From Alloprevotella sp. (GTDB lineage Bacteria > Bacteroidota > Bacteroidia > Bacteroidales > Bacteroidaceae), in the NCBI GenBank assembly GCA_017477205.1, contig JAFUXE010000004.1, positions 1-23,435 of the forward strand: a stretch of DNA of 23,435 nucleotides. The letters run 5' to 3'. Shown here piece after piece: positions 1 through 6,676 of the stretch. The notes under the pieces are model-generated. The model was not told the DNA's origin, ran no database searches, and saw only the letters and a program-made list of their open reading frames with translations. The position numbers and the translations under genes are program-made. The first letter of the stretch is position 1; every line of letters starts with the position of its first letter.

Positions 1-143
1 AGCATGGCGCGGGCGGGATCATACTCGCACAGCGTGTCTATGCGAAGCAGCTCTTCCGGGGCGCGCTCCGCATGGGGGCGGCAGCCGGCAAGGGACAGCA
101 GGACGCAGAGTCCCCATACAGGGAGAATGTGTTTTCCTTTCAT
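1..143 (-). CDS. Lipoprotein, N-terminal part only (cut by window edge)
   Basis: Reading leftward from an ATG at 143 gives 47 codons that stay open to the window edge. The product begins MKGKHILPVWGLCVLLSLAG followed by Cys21. This is a lipoprotein signal peptide with a lipobox ending LAGC, so the protein should be lipid-anchored. The mature part starts CRPHAERAPEELLRIDTLCE. That resembles the start of many Bacteroidales lipoproteins carrying helical TPR-like repeats, but too little is present to name the family. A weak -7 box lies about 25 bp upstream. Seen: start, signal peptide and lipobox. Inferred: helical-repeat lipoprotein. Confidence 0.7.
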   Translation of the reverse strand, partial: MKGKHILPVWGLCVLLSLAGCRPHAERAPEELLRIDTLCEYDPARAM

Positions 144-166
144 CGGCATGAATGTCTTTTGCGGTG

Positions 167-174
167 CGAAGATA
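167..174 (-). promoter_or_regulatory. Weak -7 box for the leftward lipoprotein
   Basis: Read leftward this is TATCTTCG, one mismatch from the Bacteroidota -7 consensus TAnnTTTG, 23 bp before the ATG at 143. No convincing -33 TTTG is seen at 19-21 bp. Confidence 0.35.
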
Positions 175-581
175 AACAAAAGCGAGGAAAAAAGGGAAAA
201 AGTGCATATTTCCTCATATCAGCTCATTTCCGTACAAATCAACGACTTGCCGTGTTGGCGAAAATAAACTGAAATAAAAAATTCCCCCGCAAAAAATAAA
301 CTGAAGCAAATTATTTGGCCGGAACGACACAAACCGTCTCCTTTGCACCGTCAAAGGGCCACAGGACGGGACGGACACCCGGGCAATGACGCGCGAAACG
401 ACACAATAAATATATATAACAGGCACAAAACAATATATAATTGGTACAAAGCATGCAAATATATGCCCGCAGGCTTGGAGGACAGGAACTTTTCCGTACC
501 TTTGTGGCGCAGGCAGAAGAAACGGACAGAAGAACGGGCAGTGGGAAACCGCAGGGCGAAATGTTAAAATCACCCCCCCCG
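175..581. other. Long intergenic region without a credible gene
   Basis: About 400 bases with no ORF that looks like a real protein. It holds a 13-bp direct repeat (261-273 and 293-305), a small hairpin with CCTTTG at 340-345 pairing CAAAGG at 352-357, and a second perfect TAnnTTTG box (TACCTTTG) at 497-504 pointing toward the serpin. The hairpin has no T-run after it on either strand, so it is not an obvious terminator. The region could hold a long leader or a small RNA starting near 510, but nothing proves that. Confidence 0.4.
261..305. repeat. 13-bp direct repeat, two copies
   Basis: The string AAAATAAACTGAA occurs at 261-273 and again at 293-305, three helical turns apart (32 bp). It sits in the AT-rich part of the gap between two divergent genes and could be a regulator site; no function is known. 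Confidence 0.4.
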
Positions 582-611
582 TTTTCCATCCGGGAATAAT
601 GCATATATTTG
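573..611 (+). promoter_or_regulatory. Serpin gene promoter with C8 tract
   Basis: A perfect -7 box TATATTTG at 604-611 lies 47 bp before the serpin ATG. A TTTTC at 582-586 may serve as the -33 element (17 bp spacing). Immediately upstream is a run of eight C at 573-580 inside the string AAAATCACCCCCCCCGTT. The reverse complement of nearly the same string occurs in the promoter of the lipoprotein operon at 14547. Confidence 0.65.
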
Positions 612-658
612 CAGCCGGAAACTTATAGCAAACTGTCACACAAAAAACAAACAGAGCC

Positions 659-2581
659 ATGAAACAGATTCTCATTACAGCATTGCTCGCGCTCTGCACG
701 GTGTGCACAAGCGCATGGGCACAGGAGTACCGCCCCGTGCTTGAAGAGGGCAAGACGTGGACGTTGGATTGCAATGTTGCAGGCGGAAACGTCCATCACA
801 CCTATACGGAATACACCATCAGCAAATCCACCGTCGTCAACGGCATCAACTTCTGGAATGTGTCGCAGAAGAACAACTATGGCGATACAGGAGAAACAAC
901 AGAGCCGGAAGTCGTACCCAGGATGATTGTCGGGGAGAAGGACGGGAAGCTTTATTTCTGGAACGGCGACGAGCAGCAGAAGCCCGTCCTCTTCATGGAC
1001 TTCTCGCTGACGGCGGGAAGCAGCATCGGCCTTGAAACAATCAAGTTCGACGGGCAGAACGTACACATTGAGGTTACAGCCGTATCGGATACCGTCCTCG
1101 CAAGTTCATCCGACAAGAGCAGCCGCCGCTGCCTGCATGTGTCCTACCTGGTGGAAGACCGTCCCGGCAACTGGGCGGAAGCGGAAAGGGACGTATGGAT
1201 TGAAGGTATCGGATCGCTGAAATACGGCATCATGTTCCCTTATTATTTCGGCACCACGGGTGGCATCATGAGTCTGTACGGGTGTTGTGACTACTATAAC
1301 ATACTATATAGGCTTGCGCCAAAATCCATCCCATTGAGTGAGGACGAGAAGAGAATGGTCGCATCGAACAACGACTTCGCCTTCAACCTCCTGCGTGCCA
1401 TGCGCGAGCAGAAGGACAGCAGCATCGTGCTTTCTCCCCTGAGCATCACCTTTGCCCTGGGGATGCTGAACAACGCGGCAAGCGGGCAGACGCTACAGGA
1501 GATAAACCAGACGCTGGGTTTTGACGACGCTGATGCCGTGAACAACTTCTGCCGCCGCATGCTCACGGAGAGCAGCAAGCTCGACTGGGAAACGAAGGCG
1601 CTCATCGCCAACACCATCTTCGTCAATGAGGGGATGGGCTTCTTCCTGCAGCAGCCCTTTGTGGAGAAAGTACAGTCCTACTACGATGCCACACCGGAAG
1701 CCCGCGACTTCCGTGACGGTCAGACGATGGACGTCATCAACCAGTGGGCAAGCGAACACACCATGGGCATGATACCACGGGTGCTGGACAAAACAAGCTT
1801 TGATCCGTATGCCGTCAGCTACCTGCTGAATGCCACATACTTCAAGGGGGCATGGACAAATAAGTTCCATAAGGAGTTTACGTCAGACCAGGATTTCGGA
1901 AATACAGGCAGGAAGGTCCCGATGATGATCCAAGAAGACGACTTCTACTATGCAGAGGACGAAAACTGTCAGTACATAGCGCTCCCCTATGGAAACGGCG
2001 CCTACAGCATGACGGTATATCTGCCTCGTGAGGACAAGACTCTCGGAGACATTCTCCCTGCATTCAGCGGACAGAACTGGCAAGACTGGAAAAAGAAAAT
2101 GATGAAAGAACGGGTAAATCTGATGCTGCCGCGCTTTGAGACAACGGTAGATGCAGGACTAAACGGGATTATGCAGTCTCTGGGCATAAAGCAAGCGTTC
2201 TTGGAGACAGCGGAGTTCCCGTATTTCTGCAACGCATCCGTCTATATCGGAATGATGAAACAGTCCGCAAAGATAAAGGTGGACGAGGAAGGAACCGAAG
2301 CTGCCGCCGTAACCGTAATAGAAATGGACTATACAGGAATACCTAAGACGTATTATTTCCACGCTGATCGTCCCTTCCTCTACACCATCAGCGAGCAGTC
2401 CACGGGCACTATCTTCTTCATCGGCCAGTATCTGGGCGAGGGCGAAGAGAATCCAGACGGCATCAACTCGTCACTTGTCACTCGTCACTCGTCAACTGCT
2501 TACGACCTCCAGGGCCGCAGGCTCACACAGGAGCCACAACGTGGCATCTTTATCAACAATGGAAGAAAAGTCATGAAGTAA
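659..2581 (+). CDS. Secreted serpin (serine protease inhibitor family) with extra N-terminal domain
   Basis: This 640-aa protein opens with a signal peptide ending AWAQ (about residues 1-22). Residues ~23-215 form a domain I do not recognise, starting EYRPVLEEGKTW. Residues ~226-593 are a full serpin fold: SSIVLSPLSITFALGMLNNA near the start, LLNATYFKGAW in the middle, and a reactive-centre hinge DEEGTEAAAVT at 542-552. The small alanines at P12-P10 fit an inhibitory serpin. Counting from the hinge as in alpha-1-antitrypsin puts P1 at Thr559 and P1' at Gly560; the loop is about two residues longer than in antitrypsin, so this is approximate. Residues ~602-613 are encoded by a 7-bp repeat. Residues 615-640 (YDLQGRRLTQEP...) are a short tail common on secreted Bacteroidales proteins. 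Likely role: blocking host or competitor serine proteases outside the inner membrane (family knowledge plus inference). Confidence 0.92.
   Translation: MKQILITALLALCTVCTSAWAQEYRPVLEEGKTWTLDCNVAGGNVHHTYTEYTISKSTVVNGINFWNVSQKNNYGDTGETTEPEVVPRMIVGEKDGKLYFWNGDEQQKPVLFMDFSLTAGSSIGLETIKFDGQNVHIEVTAVSDTVLASSSDKSSRRCLHVSYLVEDRPGNWAEAERDVWIEGIGSLKYGIMFPYYFGTTGGIMSLYGCCDYYNILYRLAPKSIPLSEDEKRMVASNNDFAFNLLRAMREQKDSSIVLSPLSITFALGMLNNAASGQTLQEINQTLGFDDADAVNNFCRRMLTESSKLDWETKALIANTIFVNEGMGFFLQQPFVEKVQSYYDATPEARDFRDGQTMDVINQWASEHTMGMIPRVLDKTSFDPYAVSYLLNATYFKGAWTNKFHKEFTSDQDFGNTGRKVPMMIQEDDFYYAEDENCQYIALPYGNGAYSMTVYLPREDKTLGDILPAFSGQNWQDWKKKMMKERVNLMLPRFETTVDAGLNGIMQSLGIKQAFLETAEFPYFCNASVYIGMMKQSAKIKVDEEGTEAAAVTVIEMDYTGIPKTYYFHADRPFLYTISEQSTGTIFFIGQYLGEGEENPDGINSSLVTRHSSTAYDLQGRRLTQEPQRGIFINNGRKVMK
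2464..2497 (+). repeat. 7-bp tandem repeat inside the serpin gene
   Basis: Units GTCACTT, GTCACTC, GTCACTC and GTCAACT follow each other at 2470-2497, with a partial unit before them. The period is 7 bp, not a multiple of 3, and it encodes the linker SSLVTRHSS just ahead of the C-terminal tail. Confidence 0.75.
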
Positions 2582-2583
2582 CT

Positions 2584-2712
2584 TCACTGGAGCCAACTGG
2601 CGACGTCATATTTGATGGAGGCATAATCACGATTATCGGAAACGAGGTAACATTGGATGCCGGAACGGAAATAAAAATTGGAACTGAGTTCATCATAAAG
2701 AATAAAGAATGA
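2584..2712 (+). pseudogene. Orphan C-terminal fragment (beta-repeat, coathanger-like)
   Basis: Just after the serpin stop, in another frame, the DNA reads SLEPTGDVIFDGGIITIIG, then NEVTLDAGTEIKIGTEFIIK and NKE before a stop at 2710-2712. The pattern (V-F-x-x-G-x-I, then V-x-L-x-x-G-T-E-I-x-x-G-T-E-F) matches the beta-stack C-termini found on many secreted Bacteroidota proteins. No start codon or body of a gene belongs to it. It is probably the remnant of a former neighbour or of an older C-terminus replaced by the serpin tail. Its stop overlaps a possible ATG of the next gene (ATGA at 2709). Confidence 0.55.
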
Positions 2713-2717
2713 TTGCT

Positions 2718-3881
2718 ATGAAAAAATGGATATTAGTATGTTCGCTCATCTTATCAACATGCGTTGCCAGTGGATGGGCGCAGTCTCAATCCGGGTATGA
2801 ATATATTACCACAGACGGCGTGAAAATGCGGTTTGGGTTACTCCGCGACGGGAAAGGATTATATCTCGCAAATGTAGAAGGTGAGGGTGAGTATGAAGTA
2901 ATTATTCCCAGTGAGGTTAATGGCCTTCCTGTAAAGAGTATAGGGATGAGTGCTTTCTACGGCGCGAAGGGGGTTACTTCTGTGGTCATCCCCGAGGGGG
3001 TTTACTCTGTGGGGTACACTGCCTTCGCAGGCTGTTCGGATTTGACGACGGTGGCCATGCCAACCACTTTGAAGAGCATTGAAGGAGGTGCCTTCCAAGG
3101 CTGCCGGAATCTTCATGAGATATCGCTTCCCACATCATTGTCTGTAATCGGTTATGAGGCTTTTCGTGAATCCGGCCTGAGAAGCGTCGTTATACCCGAT
3201 ACGGCCACTTTAGAGGAAGGTGTCTTTTCAGAATGCCACGAACTCAGAGAGATTGTTTTTCCTGAAAAGATGGAATGCATTTCAGACAGACTTTTTGAAA
3301 AGTGCAGCAGCCTTGAGGTATTATCTCTCCCACAAAACATGAAAGTGATACGGCCGATGGCCTTTTCAGAATGTTTGAATTTAAAACGGATATATTGCAA
3401 TATGATGGTTCCTCCACGAATTCACAAATCTGTCTTTGGGAAGTGGAGACTGGAAGTTCCGATGGACACCAGAAAGGCAGGGTGGGCTGACGATGGAAGT
3501 ACCATGCCCATAGAAGATGATGGCATCACGGACATAGAGGTTGAGAACTGGACTTCTTATGACGATGATTATGATGTTTTGGTCCAGATGAACATAGGAA
3601 ACATGATGGTGGATATTCTGGGTTCCTTCAAATACGTCTATCCTTCTGCGACGCTCCGTGTCCCCAAGGGTACAAAGGCGCAGTATGAGGCCACGCCTGA
3701 ATGGAGCCGCTTCGCCCATATCGTGGAAATGGATGACACAGGCATCGGCTCGCCGTCAATGGTCAATGGTCAATGTTCAATGTTCAATGGCATCTTCGAC
3801 CTCCAAGGCCGCAGGCTCACACAGGAGCCGCAGCAGGGCGTGTTCATCCGGGACGGCAGGAAAGTGGTAAAGGGCAACTAA
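2718..3881 (+). CDS. Secreted BspA-like leucine-rich repeat protein
   Basis: The 387-aa product has a signal peptide (MKKWILVCSL... to GWAQ, ~residues 1-22). Next come about six LRR_5 (BspA/Treponema pallidum type) repeats from ~60 to ~230. They carry the typical pattern AF-x-G/E-C-x-x-L-x-x-I/V-x-(L/I)-P, for example TAFAGCSDLTTVAMP and GAFQGCRNLHEISLP. A less regular region follows (~240-340). The tail FDLQGRRLTQEPQQGVFI is nearly identical to the serpin tail, and the linker before it (SMVNGQCSMFNG) is encoded by 7-bp repeats. I chose ATG 2718 because it gives a normal MKK signal peptide; ATG 2709 would add three residues. BspA-like proteins often act in adhesion. This gene is visibly more AT-rich than the housekeeping genes to its right. 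Confidence 0.88.
   Translation: MKKWILVCSLILSTCVASGWAQSQSGYEYITTDGVKMRFGLLRDGKGLYLANVEGEGEYEVIIPSEVNGLPVKSIGMSAFYGAKGVTSVVIPEGVYSVGYTAFAGCSDLTTVAMPTTLKSIEGGAFQGCRNLHEISLPTSLSVIGYEAFRESGLRSVVIPDTATLEEGVFSECHELREIVFPEKMECISDRLFEKCSSLEVLSLPQNMKVIRPMAFSECLNLKRIYCNMMVPPRIHKSVFGKWRLEVPMDTRKAGWADDGSTMPIEDDGITDIEVENWTSYDDDYDVLVQMNIGNMMVDILGSFKYVYPSATLRVPKGTKAQYEATPEWSRFAHIVEMDDTGIGSPSMVNGQCSMFNGIFDLQGRRLTQEPQQGVFIRDGRKVVKGN
3755..3789 (+). repeat. 7-bp tandem repeat inside the leucine-rich repeat gene
   Basis: Five units in a row: GTCAATG three times, then TTCAATG twice. Read on the other strand these are the same CATTGAC/CATTGAA heptamers as the intergenic array at 6583-6638. Here they are translated as a linker before the DLQGRR tail. 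Confidence 0.8.
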
Positions 3882-3901
3882 GGCCACACAAATATATTTT
3901 C

Positions 3902-3982
3902 AACCACGAATGACACAAAGATACACGAAACAAGAAACCGCTGTACATCAGAAGTTCGTGCTCCTTCGTGTCCTTCGTGGTT
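3902..3982. repeat. 28-bp imperfect inverted repeat (TTCGTG family)
   Basis: Arm 3902-3929 begins AACCACGAATGACAC; arm 3955-3982 ends CCTTCGTGGTT and is its near reverse complement, with about five mismatches. The 25-bp loop is 3930-3954. The arms are built of CACGAA/TTCGTG words. It lies between the convergent leucine-rich repeat gene and rpsO and could form a long hairpin in either transcript. Confidence 0.65.
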
Positions 3983-4037
3983 AGAAATATATAGCAACAA
4001 CCGAAAAAGACCGGGGGCGATGCTGGCAGGCCTGGGT

Positions 4038-4078
4038 AAAAAAAAAGAAAGGCAGACAACTGGGTGCGTCTGCCTTTC
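4038..4078. terminator. rpsO: Bidirectional terminator between LRR gene and rpsO
   Basis: GAAAGGCAGAC (4047-4057) pairs perfectly with GTCTGCCTTTC (4068-4078) around a 10-nt loop. Read leftward, the hairpin is followed by nine T (4038-4046), a textbook terminator 20 bp after the rpsO stop. Read rightward, it is followed by TTCTTTGCTTT, so it may also stop the leucine-rich repeat transcript. Confidence 0.88.
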
Positions 4079-4097
4079 TTCTTTGCTTTGGTAGGGA

Positions 4098-4367
4098 TTA
4101 CTTGCGGAGGCCGAGAGCCTTGACAAGTGCGCGGTAGCGCTCGATGTCCTTTGCCTTGACGTATTTCATCAGGGCGCGGCGCTTGCCGACAAGTTTTACG
4201 AGGGCGCGTTCTGTAGTATGATCTTTACGGTTCGCCTTCATGTGTTCCGTCAGGTGGGAAATACGGTAGGAAAACAACGCCACCTGGCTCTCAACGGAAC
4301 CCGTGTCGGAATTAGACTTTCCGTACTTTCCAAAGATCTCTTGCTTCTTAGCTGAATCTAAGTACAT
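4098..4367 (-). CDS. rpsO: 30S ribosomal protein S15
   Basis: The 89-aa product has the normal length of bacterial S15. It shows the family's conserved core: SNSDTGSVESQVALFSYRI (about 18-36), LTEHMKANRKDH (39-50), and LVGKRRALMKYVK (59-71). S15 binds 16S rRNA in the central domain early in 30S assembly. The ATG at 4367 matches the family start (MYLDSAKKQEIFGKYGKS); an upstream in-frame extension to 4607 would run across the promoter and is not used. The gene has its own promoter, a short leader with a hairpin, and a strong terminator, so it is probably a single-gene transcript divergent from argS. Confidence 0.97.
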   Translation of the reverse strand: MYLDSAKKQEIFGKYGKSNSDTGSVESQVALFSYRISHLTEHMKANRKDHTTERALVKLVGKRRALMKYVKAKDIERYRALVKALGLRK

Positions 4368-4398
4368 TTGGTTTGGATGATTTGTTGGTTTTTGATTG

Positions 4399-4415
4399 CA
4401 GCCCGGGAAGGGCTG
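4399..4415 (-). promoter_or_regulatory. rpsO: Hairpin in the rpsO leader
   Basis: CAGCCC (4399-4404) pairs with GGGCTG (4410-4415) around a 5-nt loop in the 5' leader of rpsO, about 31 bp before the ATG. S15 controls its own translation through leader structures in several phyla, but the structures differ between phyla. A role here is a guess. Confidence 0.4.
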
Positions 4416-4431
4416 TTTCTTTAAGCGGCTG

Positions 4432-4462
4432 CAAAAGTACGTCTTATTCTCCAACCGGCAAA
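4432..4462 (-). promoter_or_regulatory. rpsO: rpsO promoter
   Basis: Read leftward: TTTG (4459-4462), a 19-bp spacer, then TACTTTTG (4432-4439). Both boxes fit the Bacteroidota sigma-ABfr promoter exactly. Confidence 0.82.
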
Positions 4463-4523
4463 GCTTTCGCCCGGTTTTTTTCAGAACAGGCGTGACGACG
4501 GCATCTTTTCTGAAAATAATTTG

Positions 4524-4531
4524 TACGTTTG
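4524..4531 (+). promoter_or_regulatory. argS: -7 box for argS
   Basis: TACGTTTG fits TAnnTTTG and lies 51 bp before the argS ATG. The -33 region is poor. It is divergent from the rpsO promoter, with the -33 side of both promoters in a 60-bp stretch. Confidence 0.6.
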
Positions 4532-4582
4532 CAGCGCATATTGCGTGCACTTTCCCTTCATAAGGACAAAAACCATCTGACA

Positions 4583-6391
4583 ATGAATATAGAACAGCAA
4601 CTGACAAGTGCTATTTCTGCGGCACTGAAAGAACTCTACGGCGTGGAGAATGCCGAGGGCCAGATACAGTTACAGAAGACGCGTCCGGAATTTGAGGGCC
4701 ACCTGACGCTGGTGGTGTTCCCCTTCCTGCGGGCCAGCCGCAAGGGGCCGGAACAGACGGCACAGGAGGTGGGCGAATACCTTGCCTGCCGCCACGCTTC
4801 CCTCGTCACGAAGTACAACGCCGTGAAAGGCTTCCTGAACCTTACGGTGGCAGCTGCCACCTGGGTGGAGACGCTGCGGGGCATCGATGCGGACGAGGAC
4901 TTTGGCATCGTGAAGCCCACGGAGGAGAGTCCGCTGGTGATGATAGAGTATTCCTCTCCCAACACGAACAAGCCCCTGCACCTGGGACATGTCCGCAACA
5001 ACCTGCTGGGCTGGGCATTGGCACAAACCGTGGAGGCCTGCGGCAACCGCGTGGTGAAGACGAACATCGTCAACGACCGCGGCATTCATATCTGCAAATC
5101 CATGCTGGCATGGCAGAAGTTCGGCAACGGCGAGACGCCGGAGAGCACGGGCAAGAAGGGCGACCACCTCGTGGGTGACTACTACGTATGCTTCGACAAG
5201 CACTACCGTGCCGAGGTGAAGGAACTCGCCGCACGCTTCGAGGCGGAAGGCATGGACGCAGATGCCGCAAAGGAACGCGCGGAGAAGGAGTCGCCCCTCA
5301 TGCAGGAGGCACGCGAGATGCTCCGCAAATGGGAACAGGGCGATGCCGAAGTGCGCGCTTTGTGGGAGATGATGAACGGCTGGGTATATGCGGGCTTCGA
5401 CGAGAGCTACAAGGCTCTCGGTGTGGGCTTCGACAAGATATACTACGAGAGCCAGACCTATCTGGACGGTAAGAAGAAGGTGATGGAGGGCCTGGAAAAG
5501 GGGCTCTTCGAGCGCCACGAGGACGGCTCCGTCTGGGCAGACCTCACCAAGGAGGGACTTGACCAGAAGCTCCTCATCCGTTCGGACGGCACGAGCGTAT
5601 ATATGACGCAGGACATCGGCACCGCCGCGCAGCGCTTTGCCGACTACCCGATTGACAAGATGGTCTATGTCGTGGGCAACGAGCAGAACTACCATTTCCA
5701 GGTGCTCAGCATCCTGCTTGACCGCCTCGGCTTCGAATGGGGCAAGGGCCTTGTCCATTTCAGCTACGGCATGGTGGAACTTCCGAACGGCAAGATGAAG
5801 AGCCGCGAAGGCACGGTGGTGGATGCCGACGACCTCATGGCGGGCATGATAGAGCAGGCGCGCCAGACGATGGACGAGGCCGGCAAGACGGAGGACATGA
5901 CCGAGGAGGAACGCCGCGAGGTGGCACGCATCGTGGGCATGGGCGCACTGAAATACTTCCTCCTGAAGGTTGACGCCCGCAAGAACATGATGTTCAACCC
6001 CGAGGAAAGCATTGATTTCAACGGGAACACCGGCCCCTTCATCCAATATACGTACGCCCGCATAAGGAGCATCCTCAGAAAGAGCCAGGAAGAAGCACTC
6101 TCCCTTTCAGCTGCCACGGAGCTGAGCGTAAAAGAAGAGAGCCTCGTCCAGAAGCTTGCCGAGTTCCCCGCCGTGGCGCAGCAGGCCGGCAAGGACTACA
6201 GTCCCAGCGGCATCGCCAACTACTGCTACGAACTCACGAAGGAATACAACCAGTTCTACCACGACTTCAGCATCCTGCGCGAGGAGGATGCGGCAAAGCG
6301 CACGTTCCGCCTCGTCCTTTCCCGCAATGTGGCGAAGGTGGTGCGCCTCGGCATGAACCTCCTCGGCATTGAAATGCCGGAGAGAATGTAA
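4583..6391 (+). CDS. argS: Arginine--tRNA ligase
   Basis: This 602-aa class I aminoacyl-tRNA synthetase joins arginine to tRNA-Arg in the cytoplasm. The N-terminal Arg-tRNA-synthetase domain covers ~1-110. The catalytic domain contains the HIGH signature as HLGH at 133-136 (in SSPNTNKPLHLGHVRNN). The second signature is KMKSR at 404-408, where KMSK would be. The C-terminal DALR-type anticodon-binding helical domain runs from ~480 and includes GPFIQYTYARIRSI just before it. Length is normal for the family. ATG 4583 was chosen because the protein then starts MNIEQQLTSAI as other Bacteroidales ArgS do; the open frame upstream to 4529 overlaps the -7 box. Two 93-bp repeats follow its stop by 4 bp. 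Confidence 0.97.
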   Translation: MNIEQQLTSAISAALKELYGVENAEGQIQLQKTRPEFEGHLTLVVFPFLRASRKGPEQTAQEVGEYLACRHASLVTKYNAVKGFLNLTVAAATWVETLRGIDADEDFGIVKPTEESPLVMIEYSSPNTNKPLHLGHVRNNLLGWALAQTVEACGNRVVKTNIVNDRGIHICKSMLAWQKFGNGETPESTGKKGDHLVGDYYVCFDKHYRAEVKELAARFEAEGMDADAAKERAEKESPLMQEAREMLRKWEQGDAEVRALWEMMNGWVYAGFDESYKALGVGFDKIYYESQTYLDGKKKVMEGLEKGLFERHEDGSVWADLTKEGLDQKLLIRSDGTSVYMTQDIGTAAQRFADYPIDKMVYVVGNEQNYHFQVLSILLDRLGFEWGKGLVHFSYGMVELPNGKMKSREGTVVDADDLMAGMIEQARQTMDEAGKTEDMTEEERREVARIVGMGALKYFLLKVDARKNMMFNPEESIDFNGNTGPFIQYTYARIRSILRKSQEEALSLSAATELSVKEESLVQKLAEFPAVAQQAGKDYSPSGIANYCYELTKEYNQFYHDFSILREEDAAKRTFRLVLSRNVAKVVRLGMNLLGIEMPERM

Positions 6392-6395
6392 GGTC

Positions 6396-6581
6396 GTTGA
6401 ACATTAGCTCATCTCGCTAATCGTGCCCCGGCTTTCGCTGCACTGCGCGCAGCGGGCCGACGTGCACGGCGAGAATCGCTGACCTGCGGTTGAACATTAG
6501 CTCATCTCGCTAATCGTGCCCCGGCTTTCGCTGCACTGCGCGCAGCGGGCCGACGTGCACGGCGAGAATCGCTGACCTGCG
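6396..6581. repeat. Two perfect tandem copies of a 93-bp structured repeat
   Basis: Copy 1 is 6396-6488 and copy 2 is 6489-6581; I find no difference between them. Each begins GTTGAACATTAGCTC and ends GACCTGCG. Inside copy 1 there are nested inverted arms: TCTCGC (6412-6417) with GCGAGA (6469-6474), CGTGC with GCACG, GGC with GCC, and CGCTGC with GCAGCG around the loop ACTGCGC. A single long imperfect hairpin could therefore form from nearly the whole unit. The next 10 bases (6582-6591) repeat the unit's first 10 bases and lead into a heptamer array. Confidence 0.9.
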
Positions 6582-6582
6582 G

Positions 6583-6638
6583 TTGAACATTGGGCATTGA
6601 ACATTGAGCATTGAACATTGAACATTGAGAATTGTCCA
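6583..6638. repeat. 7-bp tandem repeat array (TTGAACA type)
   Basis: Eight consecutive 7-bp units of the form TTGAACA, TTGGGCA, TTGAGCA, with the last two (TTGAGAA, TTGTCCA) more diverged. The array lies between the 93-bp repeats and the RNase H start. The same heptamer, inverted, is translated inside the leucine-rich repeat gene at 3755-3789. Confidence 0.88.
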
Positions 6639-6676
6639 TTTGCGGACACAGCACGGTTATTGGTTAACGTTTGAAA

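Noticed and set aside
343..567. Small rightward ORF (74 aa) before the serpin
   Set aside because: No signal peptide, no family resemblance, and it contains the TACCTTTG promoter-like box.
6658..6674. Promoter box TAACGTTTG just before RNase H
   Set aside because: Its spacing is one base off the TAnnTTTG pattern and the transcript would start at or after the ATG.
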